Below are positions 46,786 to 54,398 of a stretch of DNA of 64,000 bases, one piece after another (the first letter of the stretch is position 1; each line of letters opens with the position of its first letter). The notes beneath the pieces are model-generated. The model ran no database searches and was not told the origin of the DNA. It was given only the letters and a program-made list of their open reading frames with translations. A program made the translations under genes and the position numbers. Origin of the DNA: Longilinea arvoryzae (GTDB lineage: Bacteria; Chloroflexota; Anaerolineae; Anaerolineales; Anaerolineaceae); the NCBI RefSeq assembly GCF_001050235.1, contig NZ_DF967972.1, forward strand, positions 2,303,855 through 2,367,854, in the 5' to 3' direction.

Positions 46786-46879
46786 TCCTGCGGCCAGTTT
46801 TCCGGGTTGGTTCGAGTGTGCGAGGTTTACAAATCATTAAGGTCTTCGATTTGACCTCAAATCCAAACCCATTTTTGGG

Positions 46880-46885
46880 TATAAT
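46880..46885 (+). promoter_or_regulatory. udk -10 element, predicted leaderless
   Basis: TATAAT stands 6 nt before the udk ATG at 46892, with no ribosome-binding site. The nearest TTGACC (46851-46856) is 23 bp away, so the -35 is uncertain. Confidence 0.6.
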
Positions 46886-46891
46886 CCTTCT

Positions 46892-47542
46892 ATGCCCATC
46901 CATAAGCCACCCCTCGTAATCGGCATTGCCGGCGGATCCGGTTCAGGCAAGACGACCGTAGCCAATGCGGTTCTTCAACGGGTGGGCAGGCAACGAATTG
47001 CATACCTTCCGCACGATGCGTATTACCGCGACGTGCGGGATTTACCCGGTAAACGGCACGACCAGATCAATTTCGACCATCCGGATTCATTTGAAAATGA
47101 ACTCCTGATCCAGCATGTGCGCACGCTCCGCGAATGGAAGCCGGTCGAACTCCCGGTATATGATTTCACAACCGATACCCGTACCGCCGAAACAATTCAC
47201 GTCGAACCCAGGCGTGTAATCCTGGTGGAGGGTATTTTGATTTTCGCCGATCCGGAATTGCGCAGTCTGTTCGATGTCAAGATCTTCGTCGACACGGATC
47301 CTGATCTGCGCTTCATTCGCCGTCTGCAACGGGATCTATCCGAACGTGGGCGCACGACCGAGAACGTGATTCGCCAGTATCTGGCCACCGTTCGACCATC
47401 GCATCTGGAATTCGTCGAGCCCTCCAAGCGCTACGCGGATGTAATCATCCCGGAAGGCGGTATGAACAAGGTCGCCCTGGATATGGTCATTGCGCGCATC
47501 GAAGCCCTGTTGAAGAGTGAGGATCGGGACGGGGAGCGATGA
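46892..47542 (+). CDS. udk: Uridine kinase
   Basis: 216 aa P-loop kinase phosphorylating uridine/cytidine. GIAGGSGSGKTTVANAV is the Walker A region; LPHDAYYRDVRDLP, NFDHPDSFENELL and VYDFTTDTRT are uridine-kinase signatures, and VILVEGILIF is Walker B. ATG at 46892 directly behind a -10 element. It overlaps the next gene as ATGA. Confidence 0.95.
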   Translation: MPIHKPPLVIGIAGGSGSGKTTVANAVLQRVGRQRIAYLPHDAYYRDVRDLPGKRHDQINFDHPDSFENELLIQHVRTLREWKPVELPVYDFTTDTRTAETIHVEPRRVILVEGILIFADPELRSLFDVKIFVDTDPDLRFIRRLQRDLSERGRTTENVIRQYLATVRPSHLEFVEPSKRYADVIIPEGGMNKVALDMVIARIEALLKSEDRDGER

Positions 47543-48078
47543 AGCCTGAAGACCGCCAGCGCATTCGGGGCCTATTGGTGCTGGTGTTTGTGATCGCGCT
47601 GTCCATTCTTCTGTTTGTCTATCGAAGCCACATTCATGAACTTGAAGCGCTGGGTTACCCCGGCATTTTTTTAGTTTCGCTGCTCTCGAACGCTTCGTTG
47701 ATCCTGCCCGTGCCGGGCGTGCTGTTCACGTCTGCCATGGGCGCGATTTTCAATCCCTTCTGGGTCGCGATCGCAGCCGGCTGCGGTTCTGCTCTGGGGG
47801 AATTGTCCGGTTATCTGGCCGGATACAGCGGGCAAAGGGTGGTGACTCGCAGCCAGTGGACTGACCGGCTCGAGAACTGGATGCGACGCTACGGCGACGC
47901 AACCGTGCTGGTCGTCGCAATCATTCCCAATCCGCTGTTCGATGTGGTGGGTATTCTGGCAGGTGGATTAAAAATGCCGATATGGCGATTCTTATTATGG
48001 TGCTGGTTGGGCAAAACGATCAAAATGCTGCTCTTTGCCTATGGCGGGGATGTCCTGAGCAGATTTCTACCCCAATGA
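47539..48078 (+). CDS. VTT/DedA-like membrane protein
   Basis: 179 aa with four to five hydrophobic segments. GYPGIFLVSLLSNASLILPVPGVLFTSAMGAIFNP and GELSGYLAGYSGQR, then FDVVGILAGGLKMPIWRFLLWCWLGKTIKML, fit the VTT domain shared by DedA and YdjX proteins. These are linked to lipid scrambling or membrane homeostasis in other bacteria. Translationally coupled to udk by a 4-bp overlap. Confidence 0.87.
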   Translation: MKPEDRQRIRGLLVLVFVIALSILLFVYRSHIHELEALGYPGIFLVSLLSNASLILPVPGVLFTSAMGAIFNPFWVAIAAGCGSALGELSGYLAGYSGQRVVTRSQWTDRLENWMRRYGDATVLVVAIIPNPLFDVVGILAGGLKMPIWRFLLWCWLGKTIKMLLFAYGGDVLSRFLPQ

Positions 48079-48105
48079 AAATCAAATAATTTCCAGGAGA
48101 ATGAC

Positions 48106-49461
48106 ATGGTTGGACGAACGGCAATCGACGCATACCTGCAAGACCACCTCGATGAAAGCATTGCCGAACTCTCGCGCCTGGTCGCGCAGCCCAGCGTTTC
48201 GGCTCAAAACCTGGGCTTACCGGAATGCGCGGCACTGGTGGCGCAGATGCTGCAGAATCGCGGTTTTCAGACCGAGATCATCCCCACCGGCGGCGCGCCG
48301 GTCGTATTTGGCGAACGAAAAGGGCGCAGCGATAAGACGCTGCTTTTCTACAATCATTATGACGTCCAGCCGGCTGAACCATTGGAGCTGTGGGACAGCC
48401 AACCCTTCGTGCCAACCCTGCGGGATGGAAAATTGTATGGTCGGGGCGTGAGCGATGACAAGGCCCACATTACCAGCCGTCTGTTTGCCATTGACGCGCT
48501 GCTGGCTGAAGCGGGCGAATTGCCCTGCAACATCAAATTCGTCATCGAGGGCGAAGAAGAGGCCAGCAGTGTGCACCTCAAGGATTTCGTTCACGAAAAT
48601 GTGGAAAAACTGGCCGCGGACGCCTGCGTGTGGGAATTCGGCGGGGTCGACCACCGGGACGCGCCCATGCAGTATCTTGGGTTGCGCGGTATTTGTTACG
48701 TGGAATTGAGCGTGGAGACGGCCAATCAGGACGTTCACTCCGGAACGGGCGGTTCGATCTTCCCCAATGCCGCCTGGAGGCTGGTGTGGGCGCTCAATTC
48801 ATTGAAGGGACCGGATGAACGCGTTCGTATCCCGGGTTTCTACGATACGGTGAAGCCGCCCAACGCTCGAGACCGGGAATTGATGGATGCCCTGCCGGAG
48901 ACCGCGGACGAATATCGCGAACGGTATGGACTGAAGGAATTCCTGAAAGGCCTGACCGGCGGCGTCGAGCTGCGCCTGGCCGAGGTCTTCGAGCCGACCT
49001 GCACCATCTGCGGTTTGACAGCCGGCTATCAGGGGCGGGGTTCCAAGACGGTACAGCCCGCCCGGGCCAGCGCCAAGGTCGATTTCCGCCTGGTGCCTGA
49101 CCAATCGCCGGAAGAGGTGTTGGAATTATTACGTCTGCATCTGGATGCGCAGGGCTTCCAGGATGTAAAAATCGATTTATTGGGCAGTGAGTCACCCGCC
49201 CGTACCAACCCGGAAGATCCTTTCGTTCGCCTGGTGGTGCAGGAAGCGGCCGACGTGTACGACATGCCAATGGAGATCGTACCGATGACGGGCGGCTCTG
49301 GTCCAAATCACCTGTTCATCGAGGCGCTGCATCTCCCGGTGGTAACGGCCGGAATGGGTTATCCGGGCACCCTGGCGCATGCACCGAATGAGAACATCCG
49401 CCTGGATCTGTACCTGAAGCATGCCATGCATATGGCTCGGGTTATTCAGACATTCGCATAG
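48106..49461 (+). CDS. M20-family dipeptidase/carboxypeptidase
   Basis: 451 aa metallopeptidase. Zinc ligands are visible: His in FYNHYDVQP, the bridging Asp in GRGVSDDK, and EGEEEASS with the catalytic Glu; the late His lies in GTLAHAPNEN. The insert domain starts at about residue 200 (VELSVETANQDVHSGTGG). Looks cytoplasmic, with no signal peptide. AGGAG stands upstream of the ATG. A terminator follows. Confidence 0.93.
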   Translation: MVGRTAIDAYLQDHLDESIAELSRLVAQPSVSAQNLGLPECAALVAQMLQNRGFQTEIIPTGGAPVVFGERKGRSDKTLLFYNHYDVQPAEPLELWDSQPFVPTLRDGKLYGRGVSDDKAHITSRLFAIDALLAEAGELPCNIKFVIEGEEEASSVHLKDFVHENVEKLAADACVWEFGGVDHRDAPMQYLGLRGICYVELSVETANQDVHSGTGGSIFPNAAWRLVWALNSLKGPDERVRIPGFYDTVKPPNARDRELMDALPETADEYRERYGLKEFLKGLTGGVELRLAEVFEPTCTICGLTAGYQGRGSKTVQPARASAKVDFRLVPDQSPEEVLELLRLHLDAQGFQDVKIDLLGSESPARTNPEDPFVRLVVQEAADVYDMPMEIVPMTGGSGPNHLFIEALHLPVVTAGMGYPGTLAHAPNENIRLDLYLKHAMHMARVIQTFA

Positions 49462-49494
49462 TCAATTTGTTTTCCGGTCATTCGCATAAAATTA

Positions 49495-49526
49495 AAATCG
49501 CCTGGACACGATCCAGGCGATTTTGA
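49495..49526. terminator. Bidirectional rho-independent terminator
   Basis: The 12-bp stem AAATCGCCTGGA / TCCAGGCGATTT with loop CACGA is flanked by A and T runs. It lies between the convergent peptidase and SET genes. Confidence 0.88.
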
Positions 49527-49544
49527 TCCCTGGGGGATCGAAAC

Positions 49545-50117
49545 CTAATGCGAGGCTTTGGCTTCTTTCGACACTTCCACAGCCGGTTTGAAACCATTTC
49601 CGGATTGGGGGTGCATGCTTTTGATGCGCCGCTGCAGGTAAGGTGAGAAGTACTCGAAGTAGCGTTTCTGCAGTTCCGGGATCATCCAATCCCGACCGGT
49701 GATGTGTTTCCGGCAGGCCGGGGTTCCGCAGTGGCATTCGAATTCATCGTAATCGCTTGAATCACTCATCGCGTAATCATAACAGGCTTCTTCGCCGATG
49801 GTGATGTCGCGAATGGCAACCATCGAGACGGGCGAACCCAGACCGCAGTTGGGATCGCACGAGTGATTGAAATAATCGGAAGGGTCACCGTGTACGGCGG
49901 GCACCAGATAGAGATCTTCATCGACCTGGATGCCGTGAGTCTGCCGCTCGACCGGTAACTCATCCAGTTGTTCGGTGGTCACCACCTGCCCACCCCAGAA
50001 GGCCAGCAGTTCACCGGCCGAAATGGGCTGGCAGGCAAACAGACCAAAGCCGCCTTTTTCCGGGCAAGACCGTAATTCCAGTTTGGGCGAGGTATACGAA
50101 AAACGTTGTGTGTCCAT
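49545..50117 (-). CDS. SET-domain protein with post-SET cysteines
   Basis: 190 aa. GFGLFACQPISAGELLAFWGG begins the SET fold. The cofactor/substrate motifs NHSCDPNC (84-91) and GEEACYDYA (108-116) are intact. A post-SET zinc motif C128-x-C130-x4-C135 follows, together with the Cys in NHSC, as in eukaryotic histone-lysine methyltransferases. The C-terminal 45 residues are helical and basic. AGGAGAGG lies before the ATG. Probably a protein-lysine methyltransferase; target unknown. Confidence 0.88.
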   Translation of the reverse strand: MDTQRFSYTSPKLELRSCPEKGGFGLFACQPISAGELLAFWGGQVVTTEQLDELPVERQTHGIQVDEDLYLVPAVHGDPSDYFNHSCDPNCGLGSPVSMVAIRDITIGEEACYDYAMSDSSDYDEFECHCGTPACRKHITGRDWMIPELQKRYFEYFSPYLQRRIKSMHPQSGNGFKPAVEVSKEAKASH

Positions 50118-50582
50118 TCCTCTCCTATAATGTAAAAATCTTCGTGATCACCATGCCGGAATCAGGCCCGGTCTTGGTTGTCACTTTTCCACGGGGGTGG
50201 CTGTAGCCCGTCCAAAGGTTGAAAATCTTCCGCCATCTGGCTTTAGGGCAAAAAAAAGGCGCTCGGGGCAACCTACGCTGCCGGGAACACCGCCTGCTGC
50301 AAACCCTGTCCGGGGGGATCTTTATCAACGCTATGGCCGTTTTAAGGTGCCAATCGAACCTGCGAATGGGTTTCATCCCGTCCTTCGCAAATCCTAAAGG
50401 CAAGCCCAACCCTGGCGTCGGGCGAAGCAAGTGGATTATACCAAACAACTTCCCGTTGGTGAGGCGCAATCGCGCCAATCCCTTCTGACGGGAGTAAAAG
50501 GGATATGGAATTGGACTGGGCAAAGCCTGAATTGCGGTCATGCCATTGGTATAATTAACCTGATTCCAGGGATGGCAGACGG
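50118..50582. other. Intergenic region between SET gene and sensor kinase
   Basis: 465 bp with no supported protein gene. It contains the candidate small RNA on the minus strand and, on the plus strand, an extended -10 TGGTATAAT (TATAAT at 50550-50555) about 28 bp before the kinase ATG. Confidence 0.6.
50250..50440 (-). ncRNA. Candidate small RNA (6S-like or leader of the SET gene)
   Basis: On the minus strand an extended -10 (TGGTATAAT; TATAAT at 50435-50440) begins a roughly 185-nt non-coding stretch that ends in eight T (50250-50257) after a GC-rich segment. It contains a hairpin (TGCGAA ... TTCGCA around GGG/CCC). Order and wording of CCTTAAAAC and a later AGGGTTTGCAGCAGGCGG recall parts of E. 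coli 6S RNA, and length fits. No -35 is clear and the full 6S fold was not confirmed. It could instead be a leader of the SET gene. Confidence 0.35.
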
Positions 50583-52181
50583 ATGGGAAACCAGACTGTT
50601 GTAGATAAAGAAAGCAATGTCGAGCACATTTTCCCGCTCGATCTTCATCAGGTTATATCGCGGGCTGCCGGTGACCTGATGCGGACGATCGATGCGGATA
50701 ATTGCCTCATCTATCTGGTATCCCTCGACCAGGTGATGCTTCCCTTCCTGGTGACCGGATTGGTTTCAGATGAGAAACGCAGGCTGTTTCTCGAAAACAA
50801 ACTGGACGAGAGCAATGATCTGCTGGCAGCGATTCTGTTGAACAATCCGCGGACATTTCTTTCGAACCAGGTTCAAGAGGATAAACGCATTCTGCCTTCG
50901 ATCGCAACCTTCCTGGGGGCGGAAGCCCTGATTGCGACCACGGTTGTAAATCACAATGAGGTCATTGCCGTGGTGATCAGCATACGCTACCAACGCGGCA
51001 AACCGTTCACCCGCCAGCAGGTCACGCTGGCCGAGACGGTCGGATCGATCATCGCGCTGGCGCTGGAAAATGCGCAGATGTCCGAAGACATGTCCATGCG
51101 CCTGCAGGAAAGCCAGAGCATGCACCAGATCACCCTGGCGCTGCTGCAACGGCTCGACCTGGATGAAGTGATCGATATCATCTGCAAGGAAGCATTGCGC
51201 ATGAGCCGCGCTTCCGGGAGTCTGATCGGATTATTGGAAGGCGCTGAATGGATTCGCGTCGAGCAGGCGGCAGGCGAGGTGATCGAGAATGTGGGCCGGC
51301 ATCCTCTGCAAGATTCCCTGCTGGGAGCGGCCATTTCACGCGGCGAGCCGATCCTGTTGAACCGGATTTCGCTCCCGGATCAGCCGGGGACCGAAAAGAA
51401 TTGCTCGGTGTTGGCCATCCCACTGAAGGTGGAGGGCATCGTTATTGGCGCGCTGGGGGTGATCCATCAGCAGCACGGCTTCGAAAGCTCGGACGTACAC
51501 CGTTTACAATTGTTGGCGGACCAATCAGCGGTTGCAGTGGAGCACGCCCGCATGGCCCGGCAGGTCCAGGAGATGGCGGTAATCCAGGAACGCCAGCGCC
51601 TTTCGCGCGAACTGCACGATTCGGTCAACCAGCTCCTGTACGCCATGGCGATGTATTCAGAGGCCGCGCTGCGGAAATTGAAAACCAACGACCTGGCCGC
51701 CGTGGAGCGGCATTTGCAAAACCTGAGCCAATCGGCCAAGGACGCGCTCAACGAAATGCGGCTGATGATCTATGAGCTTCGACCGCCGGTATTGGAAGAA
51801 AAAGGGCTGCAGGAAGCCCTGGAGCAACGTTTGCTCTCCGTGGAAGAAAAGCTTGGTTTCCGGCCGGCCTTTAAATGGCGCGTCAGTGCGCCGCTTCCGG
51901 CGGATCTGGAAGAAGGATTGTATGGAATCGCTCAGGAAGCGCTGAATAATGTGGTAAAACATTCCTGTGCCAAGAACATCAGCGTTCACCTGATTCAAAG
52001 CGGGCAGACATTGTTGATGAAAATCGAAGATGATGGAAATGGCTTCGATATGGCTGCGGTCGGCGGCGGCGGAATGGGTTTGAAGACGATGACCGAACGA
52101 GCCAATGCGCTAAACGCTCACCTGCAAGTTCAAAGCGCGCCCGGAGCGGGGACCAGTATCACAGTTGAGGTGCATTTATGA
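50583..52181 (+). CDS. GAF-domain sensor histidine kinase (NarX/LiaS type)
   Basis: 532 aa cytoplasmic kinase without transmembrane segments. Two GAF-like domains (about 20-170 and 190-325) precede a HisKA_3 dimerisation domain with the phospho-accepting His near 345 (SRELHDSVNQLLYAM). The HATPase domain has AQEALNNVVKHS, DDGNGFD and GMGLKTMTERA. The GAF ligand is unknown. Overlaps the response-regulator gene as ATGA, so the two form a two-component system placed upstream of the hox operon. Confidence 0.9.
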   Translation: MGNQTVVDKESNVEHIFPLDLHQVISRAAGDLMRTIDADNCLIYLVSLDQVMLPFLVTGLVSDEKRRLFLENKLDESNDLLAAILLNNPRTFLSNQVQEDKRILPSIATFLGAEALIATTVVNHNEVIAVVISIRYQRGKPFTRQQVTLAETVGSIIALALENAQMSEDMSMRLQESQSMHQITLALLQRLDLDEVIDIICKEALRMSRASGSLIGLLEGAEWIRVEQAAGEVIENVGRHPLQDSLLGAAISRGEPILLNRISLPDQPGTEKNCSVLAIPLKVEGIVIGALGVIHQQHGFESSDVHRLQLLADQSAVAVEHARMARQVQEMAVIQERQRLSRELHDSVNQLLYAMAMYSEAALRKLKTNDLAAVERHLQNLSQSAKDALNEMRLMIYELRPPVLEEKGLQEALEQRLLSVEEKLGFRPAFKWRVSAPLPADLEEGLYGIAQEALNNVVKHSCAKNISVHLIQSGQTLLMKIEDDGNGFDMAAVGGGGMGLKTMTERANALNAHLQVQSAPGAGTSITVEVHL

Positions 52182-52846
52182 GCGATCCGATTCGTATTGT
52201 TGTTGTGGATGATCACATGGTGGTCCGCAAAGGGATCATTGCCATGCTGGAAACCGAACCCGATTTACTGGTGGTAGGAGAAGCCGGCAACGGCCGCGAA
52301 GCAGTGGACCTGGTAATCGAAAAGCAGCCGAACGTGGTGTTGATGGATCTGGTCATGCCGGAAATGGACGGGATCGAGGCCACCCGCCTGATCAAGCAGC
52401 GCACGCCCCGGGTACAGGTATTGGTATTGACCAGCTTCAGCTCGAATGACAAGGTCCTGCCGTCCCTGAATGCGGGCGCGATCGGTTACCTGCTCAAAGA
52501 TTCGAATTCGACCGATCTGATCCGCGCCATTCATCAGGTGGCGCGCGGCGAAGGATCTCTGCACCCGGTCGTTACGCGGCAGCTCCTCAAGCAGATAACC
52601 GACAGTGGTGAAACCAACCCGCAGGTGGAGGAATTGACCGAGCGTGAAATGGAAGTGCTGAAATATATCGCCAGGGGCCTGAGCAACCACGAAATTGCCC
52701 AGCAACTGGTGGTCAGCAACGCCACGGTCAACACGCACGTCAGTAAAATCCTATCCAAACTCAACCTGACCAGCCGGACCCAGGCGGCGCTCTACGCGCT
52801 GCGCAAGGGATTGGTCGCCCTGGATGATACAGACGTTCAAATTTAA
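52178..52846 (+). CDS. NarL/LuxR-family response regulator
   Basis: 222 aa. The receiver domain has acidic D11/D12, the phospho-acceptor D57 (VVLMDLVMPEMDG) and the conserved Lys in YLLKDS. The C-terminal LuxR-type HTH (ELTEREMEVLKYIARGLSN, then VNTHVSKILSKL) binds DNA. Translationally coupled to the sensor kinase. A terminator separates it from the CBS/hox operon, which could be one of its targets. Confidence 0.95.
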   Translation: MSDPIRIVVVDDHMVVRKGIIAMLETEPDLLVVGEAGNGREAVDLVIEKQPNVVLMDLVMPEMDGIEATRLIKQRTPRVQVLVLTSFSSNDKVLPSLNAGAIGYLLKDSNSTDLIRAIHQVARGEGSLHPVVTRQLLKQITDSGETNPQVEELTEREMEVLKYIARGLSNHEIAQQLVVSNATVNTHVSKILSKLNLTSRTQAALYALRKGLVALDDTDVQI

Positions 52847-52870
52847 ATCATCTGCCAAGCCGTTCCATTG

Positions 52871-52890
52871 AGCCGCAATCGCGGCTTTTT
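52871..52890 (+). terminator. Rho-independent terminator after the response regulator
   Basis: The stem AGCCGC / GCGGCT with loop AATC is followed by a T-run. Confidence 0.8.
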
Positions 52891-53037
52891 ATTTTAAATG
52901 AGCTTGGGTCGTTATTTATATTGAGAAAAAATAAAAAAAATTGCTCAGTTCTAAGCGGTCAAATGTGAAATTTAGCACGATGTATAAGTCGTGGCGAACT
53001 TTTATACTTGGTCTGTCTCATTATCAAGAGGAGAAAA

Positions 53038-53877
53038 ATGAACCAAGGAATTGTTCGCAACTGGATGTCTTCGCCGGTGATCACTGTAACCCCCGATACT
53101 CACCTGGCTGACGCTCGTCGAATCATGAACGCCGAAAGTATCCGCGCTTTGCCGGTTGTGGAAGCCGGTCGTTTGGTCGGGATCGTCACCAAGCGGGGTT
53201 TGCTGCGCATCGACTTTTCAACCTTGATTGGCGTGGAGGGGCGGAGTGGAACCGATCTGAAAGAAGAACTGATCGGCCACATCATGACCAGAACGCCCAT
53301 CACGACTCCTCAAAATGCACCCATGCCCAAGGCGGCTCGCTCGATGATGGAGAATAAAATCACCGCGCTGCCCGTCCTGGATGAAAAGGGCGTGTTGATT
53401 GGCATTCTCACGACGTCCGATATCTTTCGTGCGATCCTGGCTGAATTGCCAGAGCTGAAACAGGATATCCCCGTCAGCGATTATATGATCCGTGAAGTTG
53501 TCACCATCGATCCGGATACCAGCCTGTTGGAAACCCATCGCTTGATGGGCACAAAGCGCATTCGTTCCCTGCCCGTGCTGGTGGATGGCAATCTGGTCGG
53601 GATTGTGACGCGCACCGATGTGATGAGCGCAGATCCTTCCTCCCTAATGAATCGCTTCAACCAGGAAATTTCGTTGAAAATTCTCACCCAACCGGTGGAG
53701 AAATTGATGGCGCATGATTTGATTACGATCCGGCCGGACCAACCGATTACGGATGCCGCTCAAAAACTGCTGGAGAACAAAATCCATAGTTTGCCGGTGG
53801 TCGATGAAAGCGGCGCGCTGATCGGCATCCTGACTGAAAGCGATCTCTTCCGCATGTTCACGCAAAAATTCTTCTAA
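53038..53877 (+). CDS. Protein with four CBS domains
   Basis: 279 aa made almost entirely of four CBS motifs in two Bateman modules. They are marked by MSSPVITVTPDTHLADARRIM, MTRTPITTPQNAPMPKAARSM, MIREVVTIDPDTSLLETHRLM and MAHDLITIRPDQPITDAAQKL, each followed by an LPV-x-(6-9)-GI[LV]T strand pair. CBS pairs usually bind adenosine nucleotides. AGAGGAG lies before the ATG. It is 14 bp upstream of hoxE and so probably the first gene of the hydrogenase operon, suggesting an energy-status regulator. Confidence 0.9.
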   Translation: MNQGIVRNWMSSPVITVTPDTHLADARRIMNAESIRALPVVEAGRLVGIVTKRGLLRIDFSTLIGVEGRSGTDLKEELIGHIMTRTPITTPQNAPMPKAARSMMENKITALPVLDEKGVLIGILTTSDIFRAILAELPELKQDIPVSDYMIREVVTIDPDTSLLETHRLMGTKRIRSLPVLVDGNLVGIVTRTDVMSADPSSLMNRFNQEISLKILTQPVEKLMAHDLITIRPDQPITDAAQKLLENKIHSLPVVDESGALIGILTESDLFRMFTQKFF

Positions 53878-53891
53878 ACGAGAGAAACAGC

Positions 53892-54398
53892 ATGATCAAA
53901 ACAAATACCAAACCAGCTCCTCCGAGTGACGATAAACGTTGGAAAATCGTCGAGGCGACCATGCGCCGACATGGTTATGCTCCATCGGCGCTGATCGAAA
54001 CGCTGCATACCATCCAGGAAGCCTTTGGTCACATCAGCACGGAAGCGTTGGCTTATGTGGCGGACAGCCTGAATGTCCCGCACAGCAAAGTGCTGGGAGT
54101 GGCAACTTTTTACAATCACTTCAATATGAAACCGTTGGGCAAGCATGTTTTCTCGGTGTGCACCGGAACGGCATGTTTTGTCAAAGGCTCGGGTGAAATC
54201 GTCGAATTCATGAAGTCTGAATATGGCCTTGAGCCAGGCGAAACGACCCCGGATGGCAATCTGACCTTCACCGTGGCGCGTTGCGTGGGCGCCTGCGGCC
54301 TTGCGCCGGTTATGATTTTGGATGGGAATGTGGTCGGAAAGCTCTCAATTGAAGACATGAAGGTCAGGATTCGGGAGTGGTTAAGCCATGACGCATGA
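53892..54398 (+). CDS. hoxE: HoxE, NuoE-like subunit of NAD-linked hydrogenase
   Basis: 168 aa thioredoxin-like [2Fe-2S] protein. The four ligands stand in VCTGTACF (C-x4-C) and RCVGACGLAP (C-x3-C). GHISTEALAYVADSLNVPHSKVLGVATFYNHF is the usual NuoE helical region. It overlaps hoxF by 11 bp. Part of the diaphorase module. Confidence 0.93.
   Translation: MIKTNTKPAPPSDDKRWKIVEATMRRHGYAPSALIETLHTIQEAFGHISTEALAYVADSLNVPHSKVLGVATFYNHFNMKPLGKHVFSVCTGTACFVKGSGEIVEFMKSEYGLEPGETTPDGNLTFTVARCVGACGLAPVMILDGNVVGKLSIEDMKVRIREWLSHDA

Noticed and set aside
50125-50541. 138-aa minus-strand open frame between SET gene and kinase
   Set aside because: Runs through a likely promoter and T8 run, is rich in Arg/Pro without pattern, and lacks start signals; a non-coding RNA is more likely.
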